From: Symsagittifera roscoffensis
Lineage: Eukaryota > Xenacoelomorpha > Acoela > Convolutidae
Direction: 5' to 3'
NCBI RefSeq assembly: GCF_963678635.1
Contig: NC_087065.1
Span: 5,045,209-5,109,208 of the forward strand
DNA length: 64,000 bases
Part shown: in pieces, positions 41,608 through 59,585 of the stretch
How positions within the stretch are numbered: position 1 is the stretch's first letter
How the letters are laid out: the number at the start of each line of letters is the position of its first letter
Notes under the pieces: generated by a model
What the model was told of the DNA's origin: nothing
The model's database searches: none
The model's input: only the letters and a program-made list of their open reading frames with translations
Position numbers and translations under genes: made by a program

Positions 41608-43170
41608 GACGTGTGGGGGGATGTTTTTAAATAAAATCTCAATTTTTTTCAAAAAAATTTTTATATTTTTTTTATTACTTTGAAATTTTTCATCTTATTA
41701 ATGCTCCATAGACCTTAAAATGCAGTCGGAATTTTCAGGGCTTCGCCCTGATACGAGCAGTCTTGTTGTATTTTAAAAAATAATGCGCACCACAGAGACA
41801 GCGCGATTTGTCAATGAAGCTCTCCGTAATCCGCTTACATTCAAAAATTCTGAAAATTTTTATCAGTTCCCCGAACGAACTGTTTGGACTGTTTTTATGG
41901 GATTCTTTTGTAGATGTGTTGATGAATCAGCAATTACAACAGAAGCGTCTATGCAGTTTTTAAATTAAGTTTAGGAAGAGGAAATCCGGATTCTTTACAA
42001 AAGACAGTTTGTAAAGTGTTCTTTTCATGTTCTTTTGCACGCAGTCCCTATTTCTGCTACTTTCTTAAATTACTAATATGCTGAAAAATTTTTAAATAAG
42101 ATAAATGGGAATGAAAAAAAGCTATCGTTCAACATCGCCAATCGAAGATTGGAAAAGAGTAATGATCGCAAAAAAAAACTTAAAAAAACACTGATTTCTT
42201 GACAAAAAACAACTTTCGACTCTCGAAGAAAAAAATAGATGCCCTTTAAGCTCTTTGAGTTTCTAGACCAATTTACGATTGGCGCTTTTTTGGCAACATT
42301 AACCCAACTTGAAAAAACTGGATCAACATGAAAGTTTTTTTTTCGCTGCAATTCTACTTTCGAAACTAGAAATCGTTCACGTTTTCTCGCGTCATTTCCA
42401 TGTTCGCATTTGGAGAATTCTATTTACGCTATTTCCAGCAGTTTTATTTCAATTGAACTCAAAAAGTGCATATATACCTAAGTGCTTTCATAAATGCATT
42501 AATATGTATGAATGTACATCTGCAGTTATTAGAGACTCTTACTGAAAAAAAACCAAAAAAAAATCAGCAAGACCAGAGTCCTCACTACGTTCATTTTTCT
42601 TAAACAATCAATTCAACAAATAAAAATGTTTTTCCAAAAAAGTCATTTTCTTTTTTTTTCCACCGCCAGTTGGTCTCACAAGAATCGGACAAAAAGTAGA
42701 AATTTGCGACAAAAGTGCGTCAACGCTAGCGTATCACAAAACGGGATAAATTTTGTTATTTCTAGTTTTGTTTTAAACATGTTTTTAAATACTCTGTTTC
42801 AAACTGATTCTAACTCAGATGCTCTGAACACTTTAAAAAATCCCCCACCCTGGTATAACTCGAAGATACTTCTGCAATTAAAAGTGATTAAGTTTTCTAA
42901 AACTAACTTTGTGTTCAGCCTCAATTTTTATGCATTTTTGAATGTGTTTCAATGAAATTGTTATTCTAAATTTATTCACATAACGAAGAGAACATATCAC
43001 AAATTTAATATTTACACTCTTCTCGAAGAGATGTTCCCACAGAATTACTAAGTTAACATAAAGGTGAGTTTAGTGCGATTATGCTGGTATGAGTTCATAT
43101 CAAACATAGCTCTTCTTTTTTTTTCATTCTGATTTGGAAGGCATTTCTAGTTTTGAACTGGTTTTGAAGT
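41608..43170. other. Non-coding DNA downstream of the roadblock gene
   Basis: A 61-codon plus-strand ORF at 41783-41968 has somewhat coding-like composition but no recognised family and no clear splice sites. Otherwise AT-rich without a gene. Confidence 0.45.
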
Positions 43171-44780
43171 TTATTCTGCTGTTGGGTTCTGAATTACCAC
43201 CAAACTGTAGTCTTTGTCTGAAACAGAAAAACAGTTTCATGAAAAATTTCAGGGTTGCATTGAACTTCTGATAAATTTTAATAGCAGCACATTTTATTTT
43301 TATTAACAAGTGTTTTTGCCTCTGAACAATCAAGCTTGGCATAAATCTGCGACGTATACTCCCGTATAATTACCGCATAATAAGTCTTAAATTCGAAATC
43401 GAAAATAGCAGAATATCCGCATAATTGAAGCATTTTGAACACACAAAAGAACTTCTTTAATTTTTTTTGCGTGATTTTTTATTGCAAATAAAAAAATTCG
43501 AAGCTTGAAAAACTCAAGTACCAAAAAAATTTCTAAATTAAATGAATTAAAAAGTTTCGTGCGCACTTCTTTTGAGAGGGTCGTCAAAAGAACAATTTTT
43601 GCTAAAATATGGTTTTTTGGCAAAATTTCCGCATTTTTTCCTGCGGAATTTTAGTTTTTCCGCAGAACGGCCCGAATATTTGATAAAAATTGCCATGAGT
43701 CCGCATCGCATAATTTAACTACTTATTCGCGCAGATTCATGCCAAGCCTGTCAACAATGAAGTCCGAGAAATATCTCTAATCCAATAGAATTACTTTCTA
43801 GCAGACTGTTCAAAAACTCTCTATTCAAGAGAAAAACAGAGCAAAGGCAACATCACAGGTTGAAACTTTCGAGAGCCAAACTAGCATAATTTTCGCTGAT
43901 TTCAAACCATTTTTTAAATAATTTTTCTATAACTACTGTATTTTTGGCTAGCTTATGTTGTCTGTTTAAAAAAGAGATAAAATTGCTGGCTAAAAAGCTA
44001 GTTATAAACTGAGATATTGACGATATTAATGCGAGAGGGAGAGAGAGAGAGAGAGAGTGAGGTACCTGGGGCGATGAGTATTTCGTTCTTCTTGCTGCGG
44101 ATACGGATGAAGGTGAGGTCGTTGGAGGGGTCGATCTCCCTCAACATACTTCTGCACTTGTCGACCAGACTGTGCTCGAAGTGGGTGTAGTGGTTGGTCA
44201 GACCACTCTCCAAATTAGACCGAATCGGGATACCTAGAGAAGAGAGAGATACTAGTGTGGATAGAATCAACAAAGGAGTCTTTTTTATATTTATGGCAAC
44301 ACTGAGTTTGATATACAATCAACTAAAAACATTATTAAAATTTCGCAAAGCTGAAAACATTGAAACAGAAACCAAACGAAATAAGATGCGGCGTCCCCAC
44401 CCAAAAAAAAAACTTTTCCTAAAAAAAAAACAAAAAAAACAATGCGACCTATATAACAGTGTGAACTACGTTCATCGACTTTTTGTCCAACTTTTAATGA
44501 AGTATTGTTTTTTTGCGCTCAAGAAGTTTTAACTTTAGTTCACTTGGTGAAGGGGTCTTTCTACCTGAAAATAATTGGCATTTGACTGGATCTTACCATC
44601 GTGGCTGCAGACGATGACTCCCTCGACGCCCTTGTGCTGCTGGATGCGCTTGATAGTCTCTTCAACTTCACTCTAAATCAACTCAACATTCTAATACAAC
44701 TCAACCAAAGATACACACAAAACTTATAACAGTTCGCAAAAAAAGAAGACATACATCAAATAGTGACCCGAACTTACCAT
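43171..44780 (-). CDS. DYNLRB1: Dynein light chain roadblock (97 aa, 4 exons)
   Basis: Coding exons on the minus strand: 44780-44778 (ATG only), 44672-44597, 44233-44066 and 43217-43171. Phases 0, 1 and 1 join cleanly with GT-AG borders. The product begins M-S-E-V-E-E-T-I-K-R-I and carries the roadblock/LC7 core, including DPSNDLTFIRIRSKKNEI, and ends VVIQNPTAE; family members are about 96 aa. It is a homodimeric non-catalytic subunit of cytoplasmic dynein that binds the intermediate chain. The first coding exon holds only the start codon, directly followed by GTAAGT. AATAAA overlaps the stop (GAATAAAC, 43175-43170). Exon 3 is flanked by CT-rich intron sequence on both sides. The paralogue (1 or 2) cannot be distinguished. 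Confidence 0.93.
44038..44057. repeat. (GA)n microsatellite in roadblock intron 3
   Basis: Uninterrupted GA dinucleotides, read as CT on the gene's strand, starting about 9 nt inside the intron after exon 3. Confidence 0.9.
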
Positions 44781-45643
44781 GATTGCTTGATATATTGTCT
44801 GTTAAACTGAAGCAGGGTTGTTAGAAGATAACTCTATAGATATCTGAAAAGAGCATCCATTTATAACAATTCAGGTAGGAAATTGCAGAAAAAAAGCTTA
44901 AAATGAAACCACAGGCGGGCGAAGCTGAACTTCACAAAACTTATTTGTGAGTTATGAAAAATATTGACATAGAAACGAAGCAGATCTTTTCACTTTTGAG
45001 ATACAGCACAAACATAGCATGACAAACTAGCAGACAGAATTTGAAACGAAAGCCGCCAAGTCGATTTTTTTTAAAAAAGCGAGGAAAGCTAGCTGAACCC
45101 AGTTTTTTATATTTGTCTTGGAAAAAAATCTGTTTGTTAACATGAAAATTATGTTTGCATAGAAACAAAGCTGTATTAAAGCGCACAATTTTTGAGCAGA
45201 CACCCGTTGAGCCACAAAAAAAATTCATAAAAAACCTGAAAACTTTCAAAACAAAATTAAATTACCCCTCAAGACTCACACGCACAGAAAATTTGTTTCG
45301 CCCATCCAAAGATGCAATATGAAACCACTAAGCCAATTAAACATAAACCAAAAAAAACATAGTCAATAGAACGGATTTTTGAAATGGAAGCATGCTCAAA
45401 TTATGTCTGTTGACTAACGAAAATTGATTTGAGAAAAAAAGATTTTTTGGTTGAATTATTTACAAGATTAATTCTATGTTCCAAATTGATAACGCTTTCT
45501 AATCGCGAGCACAATCATCACGTTATAAACTAGTGTACATTAATGAACGAAGCAAAAAATACACATTTATTTAAATTTCATTTAAATTTATTAAAAATAA
45601 TCAAACTAAAATTCCGCAAAAAACTTGTAACTCAATTAACACT
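44781..45643. other. Intergenic, upstream of the roadblock gene
   Basis: AT-rich. It should hold the roadblock 5' UTR and promoter, but no element could be assigned. A 102-codon minus-strand ORF (44941-45249) has no family content. Confidence 0.45.
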
Positions 45644-45843
45644 NNNNNNNNNNNNNNNNNNNNNNNNNNNNNNNNNNNNNNNNNNNNNNNNNNNNNNNNN
45701 NNNNNNNNNNNNNNNNNNNNNNNNNNNNNNNNNNNNNNNNNNNNNNNNNNNNNNNNNNNNNNNNNNNNNNNNNNNNNNNNNNNNNNNNNNNNNNNNNNNN
45801 NNNNNNNNNNNNNNNNNNNNNNNNNNNNNNNNNNNNNNNNNNN
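45644..45843. other. Assembly gap (200 N)
   Basis: Exactly 200 N between the roadblock gene and DTWD1, probably a fixed-size placeholder, so the true distance is unknown. Confidence 0.99.
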
Positions 45844-45994
45844 AATCGTTTCGTCGAAAGATGCGAGATTTTACTTTTGATCTCGATATAAAACTAGACG
45901 GCGAACCTAATAGAGCTCTGGAACTTAACCATTCTTAACCCTGCAAGATGCTTCAATTACAATCAACTTTGGCAGCTTTTTCTAGCCTTTTTTT

Positions 45995-46828
45995 TCAACT
46001 ACTGTCCTTTGGTGACGATGCCAATGGGTTACTTCCTCTTCCCGTAACACACTTGAGCATAAAATCATAAAAGAAGAGCAAATTGTCAAACTTATGTTCG
46101 TCTTCATTCGATAAACACTTCGCAGCAGTAAACTTTGCAAACTCTAACTGCAATTCTTTCATGAAATAGAACAACGCTTCGATTGTGGCGAGATAACTCT
46201 TCGGCAGTTTGCCTTGAGGTCTCCAAAAAGTGGTTTCATAAATTTCCACTAACTTTACAAATCGGACTGATTTTGCCGATTTTATTCTGAAGTCATCTAA
46301 AAAGTCATGAATTTGCGTCCAAGTACCGTCAACAACAACTAGTAAATCAAGTTCAATTATTTTGCAAAATTCTTCAAACGAATATGAACTATTTTCTGCA
46401 GAACAATTGAGATGGAAATCTTCGACAATTTCTCGTACTGGTTTCGCTGTTTTTGATGGGTAAAGCACCCAAATGTTTGGGTTTTCCGAGTCTGGTCGGG
46501 CCATTTTGCTATAATCCGGAATACGGGGGTACACATGATATTTACATGGGGAATTCACAAGCATAACAGCATGTAAAGCCGTGCTTTTTCCTGAAACCTC
46601 AATGTTGTGTTTCAAAATATGTAATGGAAATGGGAGTGAAACTCTCGGAACTTTCTTTCCGTCGAACCCGGAGCTCCAACGAGCGCAGTCGTAACAAAAC
46701 CACTTTCTAGACCTGCCACAACTTAAGCAGTTGCCGCGATCTGCTATATTCAGACATGCTTGATCCGAAATTTGAACCTCAAAATCGTACTTTTTTCTTT
46801 TGATGATATTTTCTCCTGTCATATCCAT
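45995..46828 (-). CDS. DTWD1: tRNA-uridine aminocarboxypropyltransferase, DTWD1-like (277 aa)
   Basis: One uninterrupted coding exon from the ATG at 46828 to the TGA at 45997-45995. N-terminal cysteines C34, C37, C45 and C48 form the zinc-binding pairs of the DTW family. A GKST motif follows, and the signature D167-G-T-W170 with a downstream FWR and TIEA segment fits the DTWD1 branch, as does NLLFFYDFM near the end. The enzyme transfers the aminocarboxypropyl group of S-adenosylmethionine to uridine in tRNA (acp3U; position 20 in known DTWD1). Length is slightly below the vertebrate form (about 300 aa). No intron is needed, unlike the neighbouring genes. It lies divergent to VCP. Confidence 0.9.
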   Translation of the reverse strand: MDMTGENIIKRKKYDFEVQISDQACLNIADRGNCLSCGRSRKWFCYDCARWSSGFDGKKVPRVSLPFPLHILKHNIEVSGKSTALHAVMLVNSPCKYHVYPRIPDYSKMARPDSENPNIWVLYPSKTAKPVREIVEDFHLNCSAENSSYSFEEFCKIIELDLLVVVDGTWTQIHDFLDDFRIKSAKSVRFVKLVEIYETTFWRPQGKLPKSYLATIEALFYFMKELQLEFAKFTAAKCLSNEDEHKFDNLLFFYDFMLKCVTGRGSNPLASSPKDSS

Positions 46829-49050
46829 GAGGATCTGTAAACAGCACTTTTGTAGTCGACCTTGAATGCTTTTATTTACTTTTCAATCCAAGTAATCTCA
46901 AAACTGATCTATACATGGCCCCAAAGATAGAAATTTTAAACCAATCAAACATATGGCGTCTTCCACTACGATTGGCAATAATTTGATAGCAAGGAACCGA
47001 ATGTTTTGCAAACCGACTATATAATTACCTCGGAAAAAAGCCTCGGCTTTCTTACAAGTGACCAAATTTAGGGAGAAAAAGGTTATTTTTCTGGAAAACT
47101 CTCCCCAATTAGTGAAGCAAATTTCTCAGTTTTCAAACAGCCTTTGTACTTATTGTGCAGATAAAGAATTGATTACCTTCAACCTTCAAAAATCTTCAGG
47201 TCGATTGAGCTAACAAAAAACTGAAACCCGGAAAAAAGCGAGATAAAAAACAGTGCGCTCATTAGTTTTCATCTACACTAATCAGCAGTCTTATTAAACG
47301 GAGTATCAACAAGTTTGATATCAATGCTCGAAAAACATTTTAGGTGAATAACAAGGAGACGGGTCTGATCCAGACGGTGAACTTAATAACAAGCTAAGCA
47401 AACAAAATGAAGGCATTTTCGGCAGTACATGAATAATTGTTTCACAACTTGCTTTACCGCAATTCGAACTAAAAAGGACTAACTGCTGTAACAAATAGTG
47501 ATTCAAAAATCGGCTAAAAACTTTCTTCTAATGAGATCCCTTGCTTCTGCTTCGTTCGCTTTACGGTTTCTCATAATTGTCTATTAAACTCATTCTATGG
47601 ATCAGACCCGTCTCCTTGTCATTCACCACATTCTAACTCATTTTAACACAACAACTATGCCAAGAGAATTATACTGCATCGACAAAATGCTCACCGTCAA
47701 ATTTAAAACTAGTATGCGATAGTTGCAGGTACTATAAGCTGTAAGTGCACTAAATACAAACGGAAACGCCTGATTATTTACAGAATTTTTTTCAAATTTT
47801 GAGTTCTATTAAACTAATCTCATTAAATTACAGCTATTTCATATGATTTCTATGATTGACACTTTTGGAGAATTTCTGACCCAAATGCATCAATAGATAT
47901 TTACAGAGCGTTATTCATATCTGGTGGAATTTGAAAGCGAACTTCAAAGAAAAGACAAGGATGGCCGGCTGCTGAGCAATTAGCATTAAAATTTAATAAA
48001 AGTTTTAAAAAATGGGAAAACAATTTTATCCAGAAAAGGCTATTGAAATGGTGAACAAAAGCACAATTTACAAATTCATAGCTAATATAGCGTTAAAATT
48101 AAAGTATAATTTAAATAAGAGTTCAGACTCTAAACCCTATCTAATTGTTCCGACCATTTGAAAAATGCGGAACATTGTATTCGGGTGTTGTGTTTTAGTT
48201 TTTTTCCATGCAAAATCGGCTGCCACAAAATATCATCGAAGAGAGTTGAGCATATTAAAGCCCCCTTTTAGTCGTGATTCGAACGAAATTTGAAAATTTC
48301 AAAAAAAATTTCCCAGTGTCAAGAAAAACCGGTTTGAAAATTATGATTTTTAGTCTAAATTCGGGCAAATAACGCAAGCCATCAGGCTTCCAATAGCTTA
48401 TTTTTGTTTAATTAGGCCGCAAAAACTTTGGGCCGTACTCGAGTAAAGTTGTTTTTCGATTTTTTCAAGCGCCATTTGAAATCAAAAAATTTATTATGAT
48501 AACTTTGTTTTCTTTGTAATTTTTCTACAAATTTTGCCTATTTTGCTACAACTGTCGAATATTCTCAAGTCCTACGTTTTCGTTTAGATCATTTTATCAT
48601 ACCGCGCAGAAAACAATGTGACTAAATTACAAAAAAAAAATTGTTGTTGCGCATGACAGGTTATCCTTGTTTCTTTTCTTATTTACTCTGAGAAACGAAA
48701 AAATTTAGGCCTGTTACCTTGACAATCGCAATAACGGCTAGTGAGGCTTTAATATGTTACCACTCTTGGTCCCTAAAAAGCTTACATAGAATATGTTGTA
48801 CCTGTACTAACATATGCCTCACAGGTATGTACCCCTCAAAAAACAGAGTGTAAAAACAGATGGGTTAATCGACAAAATTACTATCGCCAAGCTATATCAA
48901 ACGTTCTTCCGAGAAAATTTCAACGAGGTGAACTCATGCACATGGCGAGTGTTATGCACTTTTGGAATCTGCAACACCCTGAAAAAATTCAATTTTGTGC
49001 CATATGAAAACTGAGGGGTGAAAACCCTTGGACAGTTGTCCTAAAGCATA

Positions 49051-49068
49051 TACTACTACTACTACTAC
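49051..49068. repeat. (TAC)n microsatellite
   Basis: Six perfect TAC repeats. Confidence 0.9.
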
Positions 49069-49928
49069 TTTCCTTTGGGTTGTCAAAATTGGCTGGAAAA
49101 ATATGTAAAACCGACCCATAATCAATAGAGCTTTTTCAACTCTTCGAGAGTGGTCAGAACAACAGTTTACTGTTTTAATCAGGTTCTGAAAATCAGGTAC
49201 TGTTTTGAATAAACAGAATTAGCTACATCCACCCCAACAGGTATGTCTTCATTATATAAGTCTTTTGTTACAGGGCTGAAATGTTTAACGGAAAAGTATT
49301 CTTAATTTTTCCGGTTAGAACCGCACGAAGTTGATAGGTGAAAGCTATTGTTCATCAAATCTGAAAAATTTCATAAGAGTACGCACAACCTCATTGTTTC
49401 GAACATCTATTATTATTTGTTGCAAAACACATTACAAAATTCATGTTGATTCATGTTTTTCCTTAGGTACTCAAAATTCGATTGATCACATCAACACTTA
49501 TTGTAATCGATTGATCACCCAAAGGATTGTAATCGAGTTTGTTTTGTTTATTGTTATTGTAACTATGTGTATCTAATGATGTTATAATATTTTTATGAAC
49601 CGATAGGAAAAAAACAGAAAACATTTGACATACACTTGTGTATTGAAATTAATTTCGATGTGCAATTAAAGTGTTATTTTTTTTTTCTTATCAATTAACA
49701 GTTATCATCTCCTTTTTAAATTATTTTCTTTTCCATATCTAGAAAATTTCAAGGATGTTGATGGAATATGTGATGAAAGGACTCCTGACTGTAACCTCGG
49801 TGACTATGATACTTTAGACCATCTGATAAATAATAAAAAAGAAAATTAAAAACTTGGGACAGATTCTTTATCACTATTATTGAAATTGCTAATTGGGTTT
49901 TTCCAAAAATAAATTTTTGACATGGTTT

Positions 49929-49945
49929 GAGAGAGAGAGAGAGAG

Positions 49946-49994
<49 letters not shown>
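49929..49994. repeat. (GA)n microsatellite, about 66 bp, interrupted
   Basis: GA repeats with single-base interruptions about 770 bp upstream of the VCP start. GA tracts can bind GAGA-type factors; there is no direct evidence for that here. Confidence 0.9.
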
Positions 49995-50750
49995 AGTTGA
50001 ATTACGTCTTGACAAGACAGTATTAAACACACATCTATAAAGCAAAAGCAAAGAATAGAATAGACATTAGAGCACACATAGTTCACTTGGTGTATCGTGT
50101 GTGGGTTATGGTAGAGAAGTAGCACTTAGTCCCGTTCCGTTACAGGTTGTATGGCATTACAAGTGAGTAGGTGAAATTTCCCGAATATTGGATTGTCGTG
50201 ACATGGTTTGAATGACTGAATGAAACCATGTTTCAAGAACAAATATTTTTGCAAATACGAATTTTCTTCGGAATAAAATCTTGAATTTGATTTGATTTGC
50301 ATTATTTTCCTATTTAATCCAAAAGTATCAACTTGTTCTCTTCATGGTTTTTTCGGAAAACTTCATTCAGTTTTTGTCATATGGCTATTCTATTTTCTAT
50401 CACAAATTTCGATTGAGTTTTCCGGGAATGATGATTTTCTTATTACGTCATGAAACGTGTTATATTCAATTAGTGTAAGATAAATGACAAATGCCTTCGA
50501 TGAAGTTTTGAATATGCAAAATACTTGCATGAACTTCCTCTTAGCGAACGAAATTATCTAATAGCAATGGTTTGATCAATTACCGATCGCTTGCTCTCAT
50601 AATTTTTTTTGGTTTAAGCAACTTTTTTTGAAGTAGAGACGAAGATTTGTTTCTCTAAGTTCTGGCTACCTAAATATTTGCTCATAAACACGGATTAAAC
50701 GAAGTAGTCCGAAAACCTTTTTTTGCTTAGTAAAATTATTTTAGATTTGA

Positions 50751-55801
<5,051 letters not shown>

Positions 55802-56028
55802 GCACTCCCAGCCCAGCCCTGATGCAAGGATCAACTGGAGGCGGAAGTGCTGATTTCAAACGACTGCTGATTGAAATGAACAGTGACTAATTTTAGATCT
55901 GAACTGAACTGAACTTGTTCATTGACTTAAAAGAGCTTATCGAGCCCCACAACTCGCAGCTCTCTGGTTAACTGATTGGTTTTTGTTCGCTTAATTTTAC
56001 CTGTTTTATATAGTAGTAAGTTATATCA

Positions 56029-56034
56029 AATAAA
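56029..56034 (+). terminator. Poly(A) signal of VCP
   Basis: AATAAA, about 230 bp after the stop codon. Confidence 0.75.
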
Positions 56035-58864
56035 GAAACGAGTGATAAGTTATAATACCATAACAACAATTTAGGCAAACTGCGTTTGTCGGCAAAGTTA
56101 GACAAATGGAAGTTAAGATATCATCGTGATTATATTTACGTAATTTGTTTAAAATGTGATGTTTTAAAACTAATTGAATATCTGAGATGGAATTTTTCAA
56201 AGCAAGTCAACCAAGATTAAAAAATCAATTAGAACTGTTAAAAAATGGGCCCAAATTTATCGAAACACTGAGCAAACAGTTTGGCTTGTCAAAGTTTTTA
56301 ACGGAGGTGAATTTTTCCTTCTCAAAAATTATTCAAAGTTGAATTAAGGCAAGCTTCTTGGTCGTATTAATCCGTCAAGAAACTTAATTGTACGTAATTA
56401 AGAGTTGATCAACGAAGTGAAGATTCCCAAATAGGTCTCGATTTTTTGTTTTTCAGAAAAGTCTTGTCTTCAATTGCTCAAAAACTAAAAAAGTGAATTC
56501 AAAAATTATTTCATTTAGGGATAAGCTTTGAATTAAAATCAAAAAGTTCATATTTACCAAGGTATTTAATTCAACTTCATCTGCTACAATTTAGGCAAAA
56601 TTGATCTTTCCAATTACGAAAACTTAAGTGGCGAGAAAACTTCAGATCTCTCAGCGGAATAAAAGTTTTACCGAGCCAGTTTTTTCAAATTAGTAAATTG
56701 TTTCAAAAAGTGAATCGCCAACTGTTCAGGAAATGCGAAGAGCATTATAGCCAGATATTTTGTCTCTGAACTGCGAAAATTGAATTTTTTTTCAAAAATA
56801 AGACAATAATTATTTAAATTAAAACTCACGTGACATGTCTTTGTTGAACAGTCAAGCATTTTTTCAGGCAAAAAAATTACTTGATTCATGTATTTGTTGA
56901 GCACTGCAGAATTTTTTTTAAATGCAAATTAAACATGTTTTTGTTTTTGTCTAAAAATTAAGCTTTACTTAAAACAAAAGATTTAAGAACTCAGATGAAA
57001 GCAACATTTCTTTGATTTATATAGCGAAAAGGAAAAATTGTCTTGGTTGTCCTGATAGTTAGTTCTAACGCAAACCAAAAATTTCTCAAGTTTGCAAGTT
57101 TCGTTTTAAAAATTACCAGGTTAATATTTAAAATTAAATTTGATTTTGTGCAATTTTGTTCAAACCACTGAAAAAGGGGAAGAACTTTGGATTCGGGTGT
57201 TTGTTTTTTTTTGTTTTCCACGGAAATTCAGCTACCACAAATAACCATTGGAATGATATATAATATAAAAGCCGTTTCAGTCGCGATTTGACTGAAATTA
57301 ACACATTTCAAAATTTTTTACACTGTGGAGAAAAATTGGTTTGAAATTTTGATATTTGGTCTGATTTTGAGCTTATAAGTAAAGAAGTTAGTAAATGCAA
57401 TAGCTTATTTAAGGTTAATTTAAGCCACGAAAACTTAATTATACTGAAGACAAAGGAGTTTTTGGAGTTTTTTAGCGCAATTTTAGGAATCAAAATTTTC
57501 TAAGTTCAAAAATTTCCGCAATTTTTTTTTTCGTTTTTCTAGTCATTTTTTTTCAAAAACTGTTTTCCAACTGACCAAATTTTACTATGACCAAGGTTGA
57601 AATAGAAATATGAAAAGCAAGCTTTAAACTAAAATCAAAATTTGCATACCGGTTTTTCTCGACACTGAAAATGCATTTCCACTCGACTCATTCCGGTAAT
57701 CTTTTGTGGTACCTGATTTTTCTTGGAACGATATGCTTGAAAGGAACATAAAATTGCGTGGAATCAGGCCTGGACTTCATTTTTTGTTTGATCTTTCAAA
57801 ATTGCAAATGTTTTAATTTCTACCCGAAGCTACAAATAACCATGGATACTTTCATCTAAGAAAACCTGCTAATTAGTTGGCAAAAATCTCGTAAAAATGG
57901 AATGTGTAGTTTCGCGCATATTAGTAAATTTAGAACTTTGCACAGGTTTATGACAAGAAAAAATAACTTGCTAGGTGACCAAATCAGCTTCTAGATCCGA
58001 AAAAACTGTGCTCGAAATTTTTGGGGATGAATTTCTTTCATATTGATGCTTATCTCACCTTTTGCAAACTTAAAAAAAAATTTTGTGGCTCCCCAACAGT
58101 TTGTGGCACCCATCAAGTGTTACTAGTTTTGGCTCTTTTGAGCGAAAAATTGAGTTTGACATACAACATTGCATTTTATTCCTGTAAATTATTCAATCTC
58201 AAAAAAATTTATTTGAGCATAACAATTATTTTGCGGTGACCAAATATTAGAAAATGTTCCAAAAAAAATCTGTTTTCCTGACTTTTATAGAAGGGTACCT
58301 AGCAGGTTTCCAGGATTGGTTTTCAAGGATGTTTATCTTTGAGCTCCTGGCAGAGTTCCTGGATACCCCGTGCCAAGAAGTTCAGGATTGCCCTGGAATC
58401 ATTAATTTCCTAGCGTGAGTCCCAAGTTTCTCCCCAGGCTATGTAACCCGGGTTATACTCAACTTTAGTAAGTTAAAGTCACACCACAATAGGATAGTGC
58501 ATGTAATTGATCGCTTTTTCGTTCTTGATGAACAAGATGTTATGCATGGCATTTTTAATAAGAAGGTGACGCGACATTCTTGTGTCATTTTTTCCTTGTT
58601 TGCTTTAATCGCAAAAAATTTCCTAATCAAAATGCAAAAAAGATAAAGAAATTTCCAATTTTTTTTCTCGTGTGCAAAAACCAGAAAAAACGTCAGTTAT
58701 TTGACTTTTAGTAGGCATCTATTTCGAAGATCCCAAATTGATAAAAATGATATCACTTGAAGTAGTTTTGAAATGGTTAAGTTATTTTCGAAGTTATTCT
58801 GCTTTTTACTGTCTTTGAATGTATAATAGTGAAACAATTTTGTTTTTGAAATCTGTCAATGAAT
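56035..58864. other. Intergenic DNA downstream of VCP, no gene seen
   Basis: AT-rich. It contains facing arms of the ATTCGGGTGTG repeat family at about 57190-57310 and 57630-57730. No ORF with family motifs on either strand. Confidence 0.5.
57190..57730. repeat. Foldback-type copy of the ATTCGGGTGTG repeat
   Basis: The left arm (reverse) and right arm (forward) carry the CTGATTTT / TTGTGGTA / CATTCCG phrases in opposite orientation around a unique centre. A similar arrangement is seen at 51660-52020, inside VCP intron 1. Confidence 0.5.
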
Positions 58865-59120
58865 CAGTAGCGGATTTAGGGTAGACAGGGGCAGACGCCC
58901 TCTCGCCTCAGGGATTTGTCGACCCCTTGCCTTTGTTCTATTTCAGACAACCATTTTTGGCTGACTGAACCTAAATTGTTTCTAAAGGCGCCTTTGGCGC
59001 CAGGATATACTTAATTGAGGGGGGAAAGGACGCCAAAAAAAATCTTTTTATGATCAAAATTTTCCAAAAAAATTGCCTAAAAACGCCTCTATTGGGCTAA
59101 TTTTTCAAAAAATGCCCAAA
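58865..59120 (+). repeat. Dispersed repeat with GGCGCC end, copy
   Basis: AGCGGATTTAGGG..., CAGGGGCAGACGCC and AAAGGCGCCTTTGGCGCCAGGATATA match the families at 29905-30235 and 60400-60660. Contains GGCGCC twice in 13 bp. Confidence 0.5.
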
Positions 59121-59494
59121 TTTTTTTGTCACAGTAGGGTTTATTTTTTGTCAAAGTAGAGCATTCGATGGTTAAAGTAGAACTTCTCGACCAACTTTCG
59201 GTATGTTTCGACTTTCTTGGCCAAATTTTGACATGCTTTGATTTCCTGACCCAATAAAAAAAGTGAAAAATTTTCTTCGACCCTGTTCAGATATGTTTGT
59301 GTTTCGACTTTCTCGACCGTCTTTATCGAAACTTCAAAAAAAATTGTTCGGCGCCACAAAATTGGGCACAATGTGACTCTCTCTCTCGACGTTCTCAACT
59401 TTTTCAACCTATAAAAGTTTCCAAAATTCATTCGATCTATCTCATATTTGTTTCAACAGGCTTTCAGTACCCAAGGAATTTTCTGTGCATGATC

Positions 59495-59585
59495 TGAAAT
59501 TCTTTATTTCTTACATTAGTTGATTCTCAGATGTGAAATTCTTTATTCCTTTCATTAGTTGATTCTCAGATGTGAAATTCTTTTT
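59495..59585. repeat. 39-bp tandem repeat, 2.3 copies
   Basis: TGAAATTCTTTATT... recurs at 59495, 59534 and 59573. Confidence 0.85.

Noticed and set aside
45543..45938. ORF running through the N gap
   Set aside because: Two thirds of it is unknown bases, so the frame has no meaning.
49749..50125. Minus-strand Leu/Ser-rich ORFs near 49930
   Set aside because: They are translations of the (GA)n microsatellite.
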